NCBI GenBank assembly: GCA_902363145.1
Contig: CABIZB010000008.1
Location: 1-64,000, forward strand
Origin: Oscillospiraceae bacterium
GTDB taxonomy: Bacteria; Bacillota; Clostridia; Oscillospirales; Ruminococcaceae
Reading direction: 5' to 3'
Length of the DNA: 64,000 bases
Shown: piece after piece, positions 48,918-58,537 of the stretch
How positions within the stretch are numbered: position 1 is the stretch's first letter
How the letters are laid out: the number at the start of each line of letters is the position of its first letter
The notes under the pieces: generated by a model
Seen by the model: only the letters and a program-made list of their open reading frames with translations
What the model was told of the DNA's origin: nothing
Databases searched by the model: none
Made by a program: the position numbers and the translations under genes

Positions 48918-49235
48918 TCATTTCCCCCGTTCTTTTGAACCTATTTTTTCAATACTCTCGATGATTTTTTCAAGAACTTCTCGATTTTCATCTTTGCCCG
49001 AAATTCTCATAATATCAAGTGCAAAGTTCATTCCCTGAACAAAGCCAAGATTCTGAGCAGAGTAAGCATATTCATTTATCTGAGCTGTTAATTCATTTGC
49101 GGTTTCATCAATACACTTACCGTTTCTGAAAAATTCTTTCTTCCACATATTGTTGTTGTTACTCTCATAGTCCTCTTGATAGTCACACAAAATCTGCTGT
49201 AATTTTTTTAAAATGTCTGTGTTTTTATGCCCCAT
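48918..49235 (-). CDS. Hypothetical helical protein upstream of parA
   Basis: This 105-residue protein has a GGGAGGA site. It is helical and charged (ILKKLQQILCDYQEDYESNN, GFVQGMNFALDIMRISGK). No family was recognised. It ends next to the parA start, so the two are probably coupled. Confidence 0.6.
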   Translation of the reverse strand: MGHKNTDILKKLQQILCDYQEDYESNNNNMWKKEFFRNGKCIDETANELTAQINEYAYSAQNLGFVQGMNFALDIMRISGKDENREVLEKIIESIEKIGSKERGK

Positions 49236-49268
49236 TTTAAATCCTCCCTATATATGATTAAAATTTTT

Positions 49269-49619
49269 TTATTTCTGCTTATTCACCTCACTTTTGAATA
49301 AGTCTGCCAAACACTCCGGCGATAAATTTGCGGCTTCGGCAAGTGTTCTGATTAGAGAAATCAAGTCAAGTATCTTATCAAAATATAGTGCCTGAGCCTT
49401 TTCAGAACAGTTATCGGTAAGCACATAAAAATTAGCAGAATTGATTTTTACAATGTCTGCATCAATCAGACATTTGTAAATCGCACTCATCTGCCGTCCT
49501 GCATTATAATCTTTTGACCTGAGACAGTCACCGGCTTTCTTTTCTCCTGACGTGATAGAAAAAATAATTTCATTCAGAACCTGTTCTTTTATTCCTATTT
49601 TAGTATTCAAGATATTCAC
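49269..49619 (-). CDS. Hypothetical protein, first gene of the parA operon
   Basis: This 116-residue protein has a GTG start at 49619, or a TTG three codons later that is better placed after AAAGGTG. It is helical and includes ALYFDKILDLISLIRTLAEA. No family was recognised. It is the first gene after the promoter and operator region at 49773-49823 and could encode that operator's regulator, though no clear DNA-binding motif is visible. Confidence 0.55.
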   Translation of the reverse strand: MNILNTKIGIKEQVLNEIIFSITSGEKKAGDCLRSKDYNAGRQMSAIYKCLIDADIVKINSANFYVLTDNCSEKAQALYFDKILDLISLIRTLAEAANLSPECLADLFKSEVNKQK

Positions 49620-49772
49620 CTTTCTGCTTTTGAGGACGGGGAAGTATAAAGCGAATACTTCTTAAATTGCTTGACTTTTTTAATATCAAGTACTGCCCCT
49701 TTTACGTTCTGTCTTTAAAAGTTGTAGCTGAAATTTACCGCTCCTCTCGGATTTAATTATACCCCCTCTCCC

Positions 49773-49823
49773 TATGTACATATTATAGCATAAGCCTAAT
49801 AAAATAGCAATAGTATGTACATA
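49773..49823 (-). promoter_or_regulatory. Maintenance-operon promoter flanked by twin operators
   Basis: On the minus strand TTGCTA (complement of 49805-49810), 17 bp, TATAAT (complement of 49782-49787). The palindrome TATGTACATA occurs on both sides, at 49773-49782 and 49814-49823. The rest of 49620-49849 shows no gene. Confidence 0.7.
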
Positions 49824-49849
49824 TATTTTTAATATTTAACTAAATACAC

Positions 49850-51205
49850 TTACTCAAGTTCGCCCTTGGATTTTTTGCGTTCATCTCGTTCAAGTTCAAA
49901 ATATCTTTCAATTTTTTCCTTGGCAGTTTCCAATGAGTTAAGTGATTTTTTTATGTCATGATAGTTCTCAAGCAATGCTTCTCTCTGAGTTTCTTCTTCC
50001 GTAATTTTCATTTCGAGAACAGCTCTGTTGGGGAGGGTAGTACCTGTATATTTTTCCCTCAGCCATTCCTTGGAGGAATTAAAGATTGAAAGATCTTTAC
50101 TGTGTTCACGCATGAATTTTTCTTTTGAAGATGATTTCAGAAATTCATCGTGAACCGCTTTCATTTCCCAATAGGTATTTAGCATTTTCAGAAGTTCTCT
50201 TTGTTCAATGATTGATGATTCATAATCATTCAGTTTTTGAACAACATCAAATCTTTGGTCATACATATCCGATATTTTTTCATCAAGCTGCTCGACAGAA
50301 CCAACTCCGTAATCGGACAGAAAATTCAGTAACCGTGAAGCTTCCTGCATATTTTTTAAAGCTGCCCACCTGTTCAGACCTACAGCTTTATCGTCATTTA
50401 TCTGATAAAATCCAGTATCTTTTGAGATGCTTGCAGTACGTTTTTTTACCTGTCGGTCAATACGTTTTTTTATCTGTTCAGGGTCGTAATACCAACCTAA
50501 ACTTTTACGGCTGCACCTTGTAAAGCGTTCCTGTTCCTCAGCTCTGAATGACAATGAATGTCCTCTGATTTTGTATTCATAATTCATTTCGTTCTGCATT
50601 CTGTTCAGAAAATCATCAAAGCTGTCGGAAGTCATAACGCAACTGTCAATAGCATTTTTCAGCTTGCTCTTATATGAATTTTTCTTCATATCCTGAAGCC
50701 ATTCATAGTAGCATTTTCCATAACCCTTTTCAGGCATTTCAATGACGGATAATTTATTCTCTATGCAAATATCGTCACTTATTTTTCTTAACTGTTTCCA
50801 TGCCGGATTATTCTTTCTGTCATGCTCCGTTCCAAAAGATAAGCCGTTCTCGAAATTCACTCCGCATATTATCAAATGGTTATGGATATGCCCACGATCT
50901 ACATGAGTAGAGATAACATATTCATACTTTCCTTTCAATAATTCGTCCGCAGTTTGTATTCCGATTCTATGCGCCTGTTCGGGTGTAACCTCGTCAGGCT
51001 TAAATGATTGTATGCAGTGATAAGCAAGATTCTTTCCGGAATAATGATGTTTGTTTCTTGTCTTTTCAAACTCTAAAAAAGCAGTCTGCTCAGAGCAAGC
51101 AAAAGATGAAACAAGAATTTTTTCATCTGTCTTTTCGGGATTTGTAATATAAGCAATTGCTTTTTCAACCGTGCTTTTTATCGGGTGAATTTTCGTGTAC
51201 GCCAT
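49850..51205 (-). CDS. MobP-type relaxase
   Basis: This 451-residue relaxase starts MAYTKIHPIKSTVEKAIAYI, with a nucleophile-tyrosine candidate in the first 20 residues. The metal-binding histidine triad is in STHVDRGHIHNHLIICG (about residues 100-116). The C-terminal 200 residues are coiled coil. It nicks oriT and leads the strand into the recipient. It is similar in plan and length to the element 3 relaxase (59443-60789), and both lie directly after mobC and an oriT of the same design. Confidence 0.88.
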   Translation of the reverse strand: MAYTKIHPIKSTVEKAIAYITNPEKTDEKILVSSFACSEQTAFLEFEKTRNKHHYSGKNLAYHCIQSFKPDEVTPEQAHRIGIQTADELLKGKYEYVISTHVDRGHIHNHLIICGVNFENGLSFGTEHDRKNNPAWKQLRKISDDICIENKLSVIEMPEKGYGKCYYEWLQDMKKNSYKSKLKNAIDSCVMTSDSFDDFLNRMQNEMNYEYKIRGHSLSFRAEEQERFTRCSRKSLGWYYDPEQIKKRIDRQVKKRTASISKDTGFYQINDDKAVGLNRWAALKNMQEASRLLNFLSDYGVGSVEQLDEKISDMYDQRFDVVQKLNDYESSIIEQRELLKMLNTYWEMKAVHDEFLKSSSKEKFMREHSKDLSIFNSSKEWLREKYTGTTLPNRAVLEMKITEEETQREALLENYHDIKKSLNSLETAKEKIERYFELERDERKKSKGELE

Positions 51206-51209
51206 GCGT

Positions 51210-51590
51210 TTACTCCTCCGTCACGTTCATGAAAAGCTTCATGATTTCAACTTGCTGTTTCATCATAGCTTCAACTTTTTCCTGTAGATCAAGCAGGTCT
51301 GCTTCGTAAAAATCGCTTGTTGAATTGATACGCTTGGCAATCTGATTTATGTTCTTGGCAGCATTACTCATAAGGTAATTGTTCTTTCGGATCTCGTTTT
51401 CCAAATCCGAATAATCATACCTTATACACTGTCCGTCAATCGCCATTTTCCGCAAATACGCTTCACGGTTTTTAATATGGAGCAAGTTCATTCGTGCCTG
51501 AATAAATTTCAGTTCTTCATCATCTACTCTGAAAAATATTCTTTTCTTTCGGGTTCTCTGACTTTCCTTTTTATCATTTTTTTCGCTCAT
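51210..51590 (-). CDS. mobC: MobC-type relaxosome protein
   Basis: I start at the ATG complementing 51588-51590, after GGAAAGGA; the longer ORF runs back through the oriT. The 126-residue product has an N-terminal ribbon-helix-helix-like stretch (KRIFFRVDDEELKFIQARMN) and the MobC motif NYLMSNAAKNINQIAKRINS, then a coiled coil. MobC proteins open oriT DNA for the relaxase. It is adjacent to and co-directional with the relaxase gene. Confidence 0.85.
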   Translation of the reverse strand: MSEKNDKKESQRTRKKRIFFRVDDEELKFIQARMNLLHIKNREAYLRKMAIDGQCIRYDYSDLENEIRKNNYLMSNAAKNINQIAKRINSTSDFYEADLLDLQEKVEAMMKQQVEIMKLFMNVTEE

Positions 51591-51621
51591 TATTTTTTCC
51601 TTTCCTGTCATCTCAGAGGGC

Positions 51622-51682
51622 TTGGGAAACCTCCCAAAAATATTTTCGATTTTATCGAAAATCGGCGAGTGGACACCCACTT
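51622..51682. other. Candidate origin of transfer of element 2
   Basis: TTGGGA-aacc-TCCCAA (51622-51637), ATTTTCGAT-ttt-ATCGAAAAT (51642-51662) and the nick-like AGTGG-aca-CCCACTT (51669-51683) lie in series just upstream of mobC. The first and last also occur in the same order before mobC of element 3. Confidence 0.75.
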
Positions 51683-51883
51683 GCGTTGCTTGCTATTTTA
51701 GAAACCAACTTCGTCCCCCTCTTGCAATGCTATAGCTTTACCCCACTGTATGCACCCCCATACTTTTCCCCCCACACGCCCAATATAGGCAGGGGACGAA
51801 TCCCTATATATATTATAGTGAAAAATGATGGTGTTTGTAAATAGGAAACATTTTGTTAAAACAAAAAAATATATTTTGAAGTA

Positions 51884-51912
51884 TTTACATAACATTTGCT
51901 TTAAGGTATAAT
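51884..51912 (+). promoter_or_regulatory. Promoter of the sigma-like regulator gene
   Basis: TTTACA (51884-51889), 17 bp, TATAAT (51907-51912), about 70 bp before ATG 51981. On the opposite strand a TATAAT at about 51828 may serve mobC. A C-rich block (51720-51800) between them has no gene. Confidence 0.65.
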
Positions 51913-51980
51913 GAATATAGAAAGATCTTCCATACTTTTTGCGGTTTGAACCGTAAATTTATTTTTGGAGGTCTTTCGCT

Positions 51981-52382
51981 ATGAGCAAAAGCAAAAAAGA
52001 ATTCCGTCTTGAAGATGGTACTCCCGTAACGAGTACCGAAACAGTTTACAAAGCGTATGCGAGTAAACGAAATAAGGAACGTTATCTCAAACGCAGGCAG
52101 GCTGAATATGAAAAAATATCGCTTGACGATAATGGCGCATATGATATAGCTGCTGAGGATAACACAGAGGAGACGGTCGAGAAAGAACATGAAATTGCAA
52201 TGCTCCGTCATGCTATCAAAACTCTGACCGTAAGGGAACAGGGTTTGATAATGGATTACTTTTTCAATGATTACTCCCTGAGAACCTTGGCAATCAAATA
52301 CGGAGTAAGCCACACTAAAATCCATTCTGAAATTGATTTCGCTTTATCCAAATTAAAGGACTACATAGTCAACAATGGATAA
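51981..52382 (+). CDS. Sigma-70-like regulator
   Basis: This 133-residue protein has a charged N-terminus and a C-terminal sigma region 4-type helix-turn-helix (LTVREQGLIMDYFFNDYSLR, LAIKYGVSHTKIHSEIDFAL). Such proteins precede the excision genes in many Firmicutes ICEs and may control them. It has TTGGAGG upstream and its own promoter. Region 2 of a full sigma factor is not obvious. Confidence 0.75.
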   Translation: MSKSKKEFRLEDGTPVTSTETVYKAYASKRNKERYLKRRQAEYEKISLDDNGAYDIAAEDNTEETVEKEHEIAMLRHAIKTLTVREQGLIMDYFFNDYSLRTLAIKYGVSHTKIHSEIDFALSKLKDYIVNNG

Positions 52383-52853
52383 AGCGTAAAATTATGCACT
52401 ATACCAAATCTTTATTAACTTTCTGTTAAATAGGCATAATTTCAATTACAGTCGCTTGAAAATTTCACTATTTATTATAGAGGAGAGAAAATTTATCCTC
52501 TTTAATACATACAGTATCTTGAAAATTTAATATCGAACATTTACAGAGTACATAAAATCATTTCGGTGTCCGCCAAGATCTCCTGTTCCGTTGGGAAACG
52601 CAACAAACCATGATGAACCATTACGGTGAAATTAAGGAATGAGCGACAGCCACGCTTTGCTTACGATTCACGTCAATGAATCGGAACGGCAGCCGAAAGA
52701 TTTGTATAATGATACTTCCGCATTGAACGCCTCACCGCATTGTGCGGCTCACCCACAAGCATGGGAAGAAGCATTGCATTTGCATTGACTTATGATAGCA
52801 GCATGACGAGCTGTTTCTCTGTATTGTTCAAATCTTACGTTAGGAGTTTGGTT
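52383..52853 (+). other. Gene-less leader before the TnpW-recombinase end
   Basis: No credible gene in 471 bp. It contains short hairpins (for example ACCGCATTGTGCGG near 52734), a GAACCAT...GTGAAATT block (about 52616-52634) and TATAATGATACTTCC (52705-52719). Similar blocks occur in the corresponding leader of element 3, though in a different order. Confidence 0.5.
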
Positions 52854-53018
52854 ATGAAAGAAAACAATAACAATGAATGTGTCAGCAGTAAGTATGAGAT
52901 TGATGACAGTACATTTTATGTTAAGTCAATCTTTTCCTCCGACAAACCAAAAGAAGTTGCAGAGAAGATAGAAAAGCTTATTAAAGCGGAAATTGATACT
53001 ATTGCAATAAAAATTTAA
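52854..53018 (+). CDS. TnpW-like protein
   Basis: ATG 52854 after TAGGAG gives 54 residues. The core YEIDDSTFYVKSIFSSDKPK, followed by an amphipathic helix VAEKIEKLIKAEI, matches the TnpW plan seen at 1444-1602 and 55130-55297. It lies 88 bp before the recombinase remnant, as expected for this family. Confidence 0.7.
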   Translation: MKENNNNECVSSKYEIDDSTFYVKSIFSSDKPKEVAEKIEKLIKAEIDTIAIKI

Positions 53019-53106
53019 CTTTTGTCCGCAGCCAACAAAAGAAAGTATATGTTATAATTTGTTTGTACAATTTTCTTTTGTTTGACTGCATAGGAGGAAT
53101 TTTATC

Positions 53107-53304
53107 ATGTATCAGTCAAACAACCATTCGACTTACGCAGCACTGTACACTCGCTTCTCTCGTGATGAACCCGATGGTGAAAGCAACAGCATTGCAAATC
53201 AAAAGAAATTGTTGCTGAACTATGCACACAGCAGAGGGATAGTCAATACAAAATTTTTTGTTGATGACGGTTTCACCGGAACGAATTTTGTTGAGGTAAG
53301 ATAA
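53107..53304 (+). pseudogene. Serine recombinase, 3' truncated by element 3
   Basis: The first 60 or so residues match the resolvase domain of a TnpX/TndX-type recombinase: LYTRFSRDEPDGESNSIANQ with the catalytic Ser in RFSRD, then FFVDDGFTGTNF. The frame then leaves the family after FTGTNF and stops at 53304. Element 3 begins at this point. AGGAGG precedes ATG 53107. The missing 450 or so codons should lie beyond the right end of element 3. Confidence 0.85.
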
Positions 53305-53345
53305 CGATACCTTTTTTGCAGAGGGTGTTATCTTACCTCTTTTTG
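53293..53345. terminator. Hairpin at the left end of element 3
   Basis: GAGGTAAGATAAC (53293-53305) and GTTATCTTACCTC (53327-53339) form a perfect 13-bp inverted repeat followed by T6. It can stop transcription from element 2 and lies at the insertion junction, so it may also belong to the recombination site. Confidence 0.7.
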
Positions 53346-53352
53346 ATGTATG

Positions 53353-55074
<1,722 letters not shown>

Positions 55075-55129
55075 CTATATTATACCACATACCGCTGCCT
55101 GTGTCATGTATAAAATGTGAAGAAACGCC

Positions 55130-55297
55130 CTATTTCCGGGCGTTTGCGGGGTTCAGCTCCATGTCCTTGCGAATGAGCTTCTTTATCTTTTTATCCAGTG
55201 TGTCCGTTGCGCGTTCACTTGCGGACGAACATACAAGGTAAGTAACTTTTCCGATTTTATGCTCCGTTGTGGTAACGGGCGTCTGGTTTTGCGTCAA
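55130..55297 (-). CDS. tnpW: TnpW-like protein of element 3
   Basis: A TTG start at 55297 after AAGGGGG gives 55 residues. The core EHKIGKVTYLVCSSASERAT, followed by a basic helix LDKKIKKLIRKDMEL, fits TnpW. It lies 100 bp upstream of the recombinase gene and is co-directional. The longer ORF back to 55357 has no ribosome site. Confidence 0.75.
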   Translation of the reverse strand: MTQNQTPVTTTEHKIGKVTYLVCSSASERATDTLDKKIKKLIRKDMELNPANARK

Positions 55298-55771
55298 AGA
55301 AAATCCCCCTTTCTTTCGCAAACATATAATACAGTCTATGAATAGCAGCAAGTCCACTATTCAAGAAAACAAAGGCTTTAATCGGACGGTTATTAGCATA
55401 ACCTCATGGGAATTTCACCCCGGCATGGTTCTCATGCAGCCCTACCCATTGCCTGCGACGCTCTTAACGCTCGGACTGTGGCTGTAAGGAAGTATCATTG
55501 TATATTTTGCGTGTCGTCGCCCGCAAGCCGCTACACTTGCTTTCCGGCGCGGTGTTGGTCGCTCGGCTGTCCGGGCGGGGATAACCTCACCCGGATAGCG
55601 TCATGGCGCACCCACCGTATGGCTCGGCGCAAAAGGAACGTATCCGATTTGCCCTATGCTGCGCCGCCGTTATCTTGCGCCGCTTTCTTTGTCAAGGTTC
55701 AGAATGGCTTTGCTGCCGCGTCAGCAGCGGAACGGAAAAGGGGGAGAGAGAAAGCGTCCCGCCGCTGCGGT
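55298..55771 (-). other. Gene-less leader upstream of TnpW/recombinase
   Basis: About 470 bp with several plus- and minus-strand ORFs that look like chance frames. On the minus strand it contains TACAATGATACTTCC (complement of 55488-55502) and a GAACCAT...GTGAAATT block (about 55415-55440), both also present in the leader of element 2. A structured leader or promoter region is likely. Confidence 0.5.
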
Positions 55772-56032
55772 TTATTCCTCTGCCTTAAAGGTGAGGACAG
55801 CCATCATCAGTTTTGCTTGCAGCCGTTCCCGAATGTCGTGGTCTACGCCAAAATAGACGTTCCCGCGCTCGTCGTACAGCTTCCGCATGGAGAGGCGGGC
55901 TATGTAGCCGCTGAAATGCTGCAAGACAATCTTCATAGCGTCCGGGTCGCCCTTTGTCGCTGCCAAAATGACAGGATAGGGAACAAGGGCTTTTTCCGGG
56001 TAGCCGGGTTCGTTACCATTCGTCCCATTCAT
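55772..56032 (-). CDS. HTH_16-type conjugative transposon regulator
   Basis: Starting at the ATG complementing 56030-56032 (GGAGGA upstream), the product has 86 residues. The pattern YPVILAATKGDPDAMKIVLQ, followed by LYDERGNVYFGVDHDIRERL, is the helix-turn-helix domain of conjugative transposons. It overlaps the sigma-like gene upstream. A second, related protein lies at 60853-61104. Confidence 0.8.
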   Translation of the reverse strand: MNGTNGNEPGYPEKALVPYPVILAATKGDPDAMKIVLQHFSGYIARLSMRKLYDERGNVYFGVDHDIRERLQAKLMMAVLTFKAEE

Positions 56033-56444
56033 CAGCATTTTCCTCCAGATATTTTTTTAGCAGCTCAAAAGAGCTTGTCCGCCTGTACTGTATCGTGCTT
56101 CTCGACGTATCGAACAGCTCCGCAATCTCGGTGTCGTTCATTCCCTCGAAATAGTACAGGAGTACGGCTTTGCGCTTTTCTTCCGGCAAAGTACGGATTG
56201 CTTCAAGAAGCAGCTTCGGCGTGATTTTCTTCCCGGCTCTTTCAAAGGCGATTTCCCCTTTGAAATATTCATCAAAGGTATGAAGCTGCCGCGCTTCTTC
56301 TAAGGTCAAGTCGGAAAAGGTAATCTCCCTTGCCTTATGCCTGTGCAGCTCTTTGTGAGCGTCACACGCTTCATTGTGCAGTACCGTATTACAAAACTTC
56401 TGGAAAGCGCACTGTTTTATAAACTCCCTGCGATTAGGTTCCAC
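56013..56444 (-). CDS. Sigma-70-family regulator of element 3
   Basis: The best start is GTG 56444 (VEPNRREFIKQ), 5 bases after GGGGGTGAG, giving 143 residues. Region 4 is clear (IRTLPEEKRKAVLLYYFEGM, EIAELFDTSRSTIQYRRTSS). It overlaps the HTH_16 gene and is probably part of the excision/transfer control of the element. Confidence 0.8.
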   Translation of the reverse strand: MEPNRREFIKQCAFQKFCNTVLHNEACDAHKELHRHKAREITFSDLTLEEARQLHTFDEYFKGEIAFERAGKKITPKLLLEAIRTLPEEKRKAVLLYYFEGMNDTEIAELFDTSRSTIQYRRTSSFELLKKYLEENADEWDEW

Positions 56445-56619
56445 ATTCTCACCCCCTTTCTCGTTGGAAAGTTGGTGGTGCTTCCCCCTTTTCGCGGGGC
56501 AATACTGCCTTTTGAAAAAAACGCCGAAGATTTTCGGATTTTTTTCAAAAAATTTTTTGAGCAGCAAAATACGCCTGTCCGAAAAGCCCGGACAGACGTA
56601 TAGGTATTGTAAGCGGTAT

Positions 56620-56730
56620 TCAGATGATTAGACAGTTCATATTGATAGACGTAGTTTTCCCCGGCGGTGGTCGGGCTTTTTTTGATGTGTCAATGACCGT
56701 CGGATTTTGTCGATATGGTATGTGCTTCAT
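56620..56730 (-). CDS. 36-residue ORF, perhaps a recombinase N-terminal remnant
   Basis: ATG (complement of 56728-56730) follows AAGGAGG. The product starts MKHIPYRQNPTVIDTSKKAR. The opening resembles the HIPYG-type N-termini of some Clostridia serine recombinases, but it ends before any catalytic part. It could be a relic or a leader peptide. Confidence 0.3.
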   Translation of the reverse strand: MKHIPYRQNPTVIDTSKKARPPPGKTTSINMNCLII

Positions 56731-56901
56731 GGCGGCTACCTCCTTTTAGCCGCCGCTTTTAACAGTGATACCGCGTCATTTCATTAGAAGATAAAAAGAA
56801 ACGGCGGCTTTGGTTTTTCAAAGCTGCTGCGGAAATCAAAGAACGACAAGCAACAGTTCTGATTTTGCTCCAATATGGTTATTGGGGGCACAAATTAAAT
56901 C

Positions 56902-56950
56902 AAAAAAGAGCCGATAACAGCAGTATTTCAAACTGCATATTATCGGCTCT
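56902..56950 (-). terminator. Terminator of the RlmN/Cfr-like gene
   Basis: On the minus strand TTATCGGCTCT follows its complement AGAGCCGATAA across a 21-base partly paired loop, and T6 comes directly after. It lies about 30 bp beyond the stop of the methyltransferase gene. Confidence 0.75.
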
Positions 56951-56980
56951 GCGTCTGTGCGTCTGGCTCTTTTAATTAAA

Positions 56981-57970
56981 TTATTTTTGTTGTTTTTTGG
57001 CTTTATTATATGTATTAGCTAACTGTCCACAAGCTGCTTTAATCTCTCTACCATGAGAAACTCTCATGGTAACTTCAAGTCCTGTTTGCTCTAATTGATG
57101 TTTGAACGCAACCATTTCTTGTTTTTGTGGTGCTCTAATTTTTGAATTACTCGTCGGGTTGTATTGCAGCACGTTAATCATAACATTTTTGCCCTTAAAC
57201 CATTTTGCAAGTTGCCTTATATCTGAGGAACGGTCATTTATACCTGGTAAAAGCAAATACGCAAATACCACTTTTCGATTATGCCTTTGTGAATAGGACA
57301 ATGCTTGCTTAACAACATCTTCAATAGCGTACATGTGCATATGAGGAATGATGCAGTTTCTCGCAGCCTGTGTTGCTGCATGTAAAGATATTGTCAACTG
57401 AATTTTTAGATGTTCTTCGCGCAATTTTTTTAATTGATTAACTGGACCAACTGTTGATACGGTAATGCCGTCGGTTGGAAAGTTAAGTCCATTTCTATCT
57501 CGAAGAATATGGATTGCTGCAATCAAGTTGTCGTAATTGAATAAAGGTTCTCCCATTCCCATAAAAACGATACGATTTACTTTTTGACGTATCAATATGA
57601 CCTGTTGCACAATTTCAGATGGTGTTAGATTACGAACGAAACCATTGCGTCCGGACTCACAAAAAATACAGCCAACAGAACAACCAACTTGCGTACTTAC
57701 GCAAACAGTCCCACCATCTCGCCGTTTAATAAAAACCGTTTCGATATACCTGTTGTCTTTCAATTCATAAACATACTTTTCAGTATCGCTACTTTTATAG
57801 ACTTTTTTTGTTGATATTGATAGATTTTTTTTGTGAAATGGCTGTTTATACAATTCCGCATATAAGGCTCTTGCTTTATCCTCTCCAATTACTTCCGACA
57901 TTTCTTTGTAAGTAAATCCGTATGGGTCATTCAATATTTCCGTAAGTGTACTTTTAGGTAAGTGTTTCAT
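56981..57970 (-). CDS. RlmN/Cfr-family radical SAM 23S rRNA methyltransferase
   Basis: This 329-residue protein has the radical SAM cluster motif GCSVGCIFCESG (CxxxCxxC). It keeps both catalytic cysteines of the family: the one seven residues before the cluster (CVSTQVGC) and the one near the C-terminus (AACGQL). It also has the family motifs FMGMGEPLFNYDN and LLLPGINDRSSD. RlmN methylates C2 of A2503 in 23S rRNA; Cfr enzymes methylate C8 and give resistance to several ribosome-targeting drug classes. Sequence alone does not settle which it does. Its place in a transposon behind an attenuator leader favours a resistance role. Confidence 0.85.
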   Translation of the reverse strand: MKHLPKSTLTEILNDPYGFTYKEMSEVIGEDKARALYAELYKQPFHKKNLSISTKKVYKSSDTEKYVYELKDNRYIETVFIKRRDGGTVCVSTQVGCSVGCIFCESGRNGFVRNLTPSEIVQQVILIRQKVNRIVFMGMGEPLFNYDNLIAAIHILRDRNGLNFPTDGITVSTVGPVNQLKKLREEHLKIQLTISLHAATQAARNCIIPHMHMYAIEDVVKQALSYSQRHNRKVVFAYLLLPGINDRSSDIRQLAKWFKGKNVMINVLQYNPTSNSKIRAPQKQEMVAFKHQLEQTGLEVTMRVSHGREIKAACGQLANTYNKAKKQQK

Positions 57971-58156
57971 TTAATATCCTTCCTTTTGTTTTTCAGAGTT
58001 TTTGATTATGATTTCTAATTTTTCAACATCAATGATATGTGTTAATTTACATTTAGGGCAGAAAAGAGGAAAATTTCTTAATACCGTATTATAAAATACT
58101 TGAACCCTCGTCTTTCCGTTACAAATTGGACATTTTATCCAATATTTTTCAAGCAT
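57971..58156 (-). CDS. Cysteine-rich KTR domain protein
   Basis: Starting at the ATG complementing 58154-58156 (AAGGAG upstream), the product has 61 residues. It has two Cys pairs (CPICNGKTR and FCPKCKL), the arrangement of cysteine-rich KTR proteins. These small zinc proteins are often encoded next to resistance genes in Firmicutes transposons. The stop abuts the methyltransferase ATG, so the two are co-translated. Confidence 0.8.
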   Translation of the reverse strand: MLEKYWIKCPICNGKTRVQVFYNTVLRNFPLFCPKCKLTHIIDVEKLEIIIKNSEKQKEGY

Positions 58157-58176
58157 AATATTTCTCCTTTTGTGCA

Positions 58177-58215
58177 AAAAAATACAGGTCAATTCTCAAC
58201 ATGAGCATTGACCTG
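58177..58215 (-). terminator. Second leader terminator
   Basis: On the minus strand CAGGTCAAT and ATTGACCTG form a 9-bp stem, followed by TATTTTTTT. It lies between the leader and the KTR gene, so transcripts must read through it to express the cargo. Confidence 0.75.
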
Positions 58216-58316
58216 CATTTATACATATAACACTACAACAAAATTAAGGCATAGTTTTTATACTATGTCTATACATCGTTAGTTTTGTTGTATAGCATAC
58301 GCAAAATAAGCATGAC

Positions 58317-58340
58317 AAAAAAGCCCATATTGAAAATGGG
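58317..58340 (-). terminator. First leader terminator (attenuator)
   Basis: On the minus strand CCCAT-tttcaat-ATGGGC then TTTTTT, 25 bases after the leader peptide stop. An adjacent alternative pairing with AAGCATTGAAATC sequences is possible. Confidence 0.65.
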
Positions 58341-58364
58341 AAAAATCTTTTTTGATTTCAATGC

Positions 58365-58391
58365 TTATCGAATACGCATGCTATGTAACAT
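58365..58391 (-). CDS. Eight-residue leader peptide MLHSMRIR
   Basis: ATG follows AAAGGGGGAAATGTTT and stops after eight codons, directly before the terminator hairpins. The arrangement matches leader peptides in front of tet(M)-class and other ribosome-protection genes, where stalled or slowed translation lets polymerase read through. Confidence 0.65.
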   Translation of the reverse strand: MLHSMRIR

Positions 58392-58414
58392 AAACATTTC
58401 CCCCTTTTAATAAT

Positions 58415-58443
58415 ACTATACAAAAAAAGCGGCTAATTGTCAA
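58415..58443 (-). promoter_or_regulatory. Promoter of the cargo operon
   Basis: On the minus strand TTGACA (complement of 58438-58443), 17 bp, TATAGT (complement of 58415-58420). It starts the leader transcript. Confidence 0.8.
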
Positions 58444-58537
58444 CATATACATATGAATTATTTTGGCTAACTGATTGAATTGTGTAGACATATCCAAGAA
58501 GAAAGGGGAACAGTAAAATGTAACAGGGTGAATAACT

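Larger units (their letters stand above)
1635..53290. mobile_element. Element 2: integrative conjugative element
   Basis: The span contains a type IV secretion gene set (virD4 remnant, Maff2, TrbL, PrgI, VirB4, DUF4315, DUF4366), topoisomerase III, a giant methylase/SNF2 helicase, ParA/ParB, relaxase with MobC and oriT, and a TnpW-serine recombinase end. The recurring 17-bp palindrome from 2730 to 48133 ties the two halves together as one unit. Both ends are interrupted: virD4 by element 1 and the recombinase by element 3. The true att sites are not visible. Confidence 0.75.
56445..56980. other. Spacer between regulators and resistance-type cargo
   Basis: 536 bp without a sizeable gene. It contains A/T-rich inverted repeats near 56510-56560, a 36-codon ORF (56620-56730) and the terminator of the methyltransferase gene (56902-56950). 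The composition changes from GC-rich to AT-rich at about 56800, marking the edge of the cargo. Confidence 0.5.

Noticed and set aside
55406..56224. 272-residue plus-strand ORF over the leader and regulators
   Set aside because: It covers the reverse of the HTH_16 and sigma-like genes and is Arg/Ala/Pro-rich from high GC; no ribosome site or domain.
56620..56730. Functional serine recombinase start
   Set aside because: Only the first few residues resemble such a protein and a stop follows at 36 codons; kept only as a low-confidence ORF.
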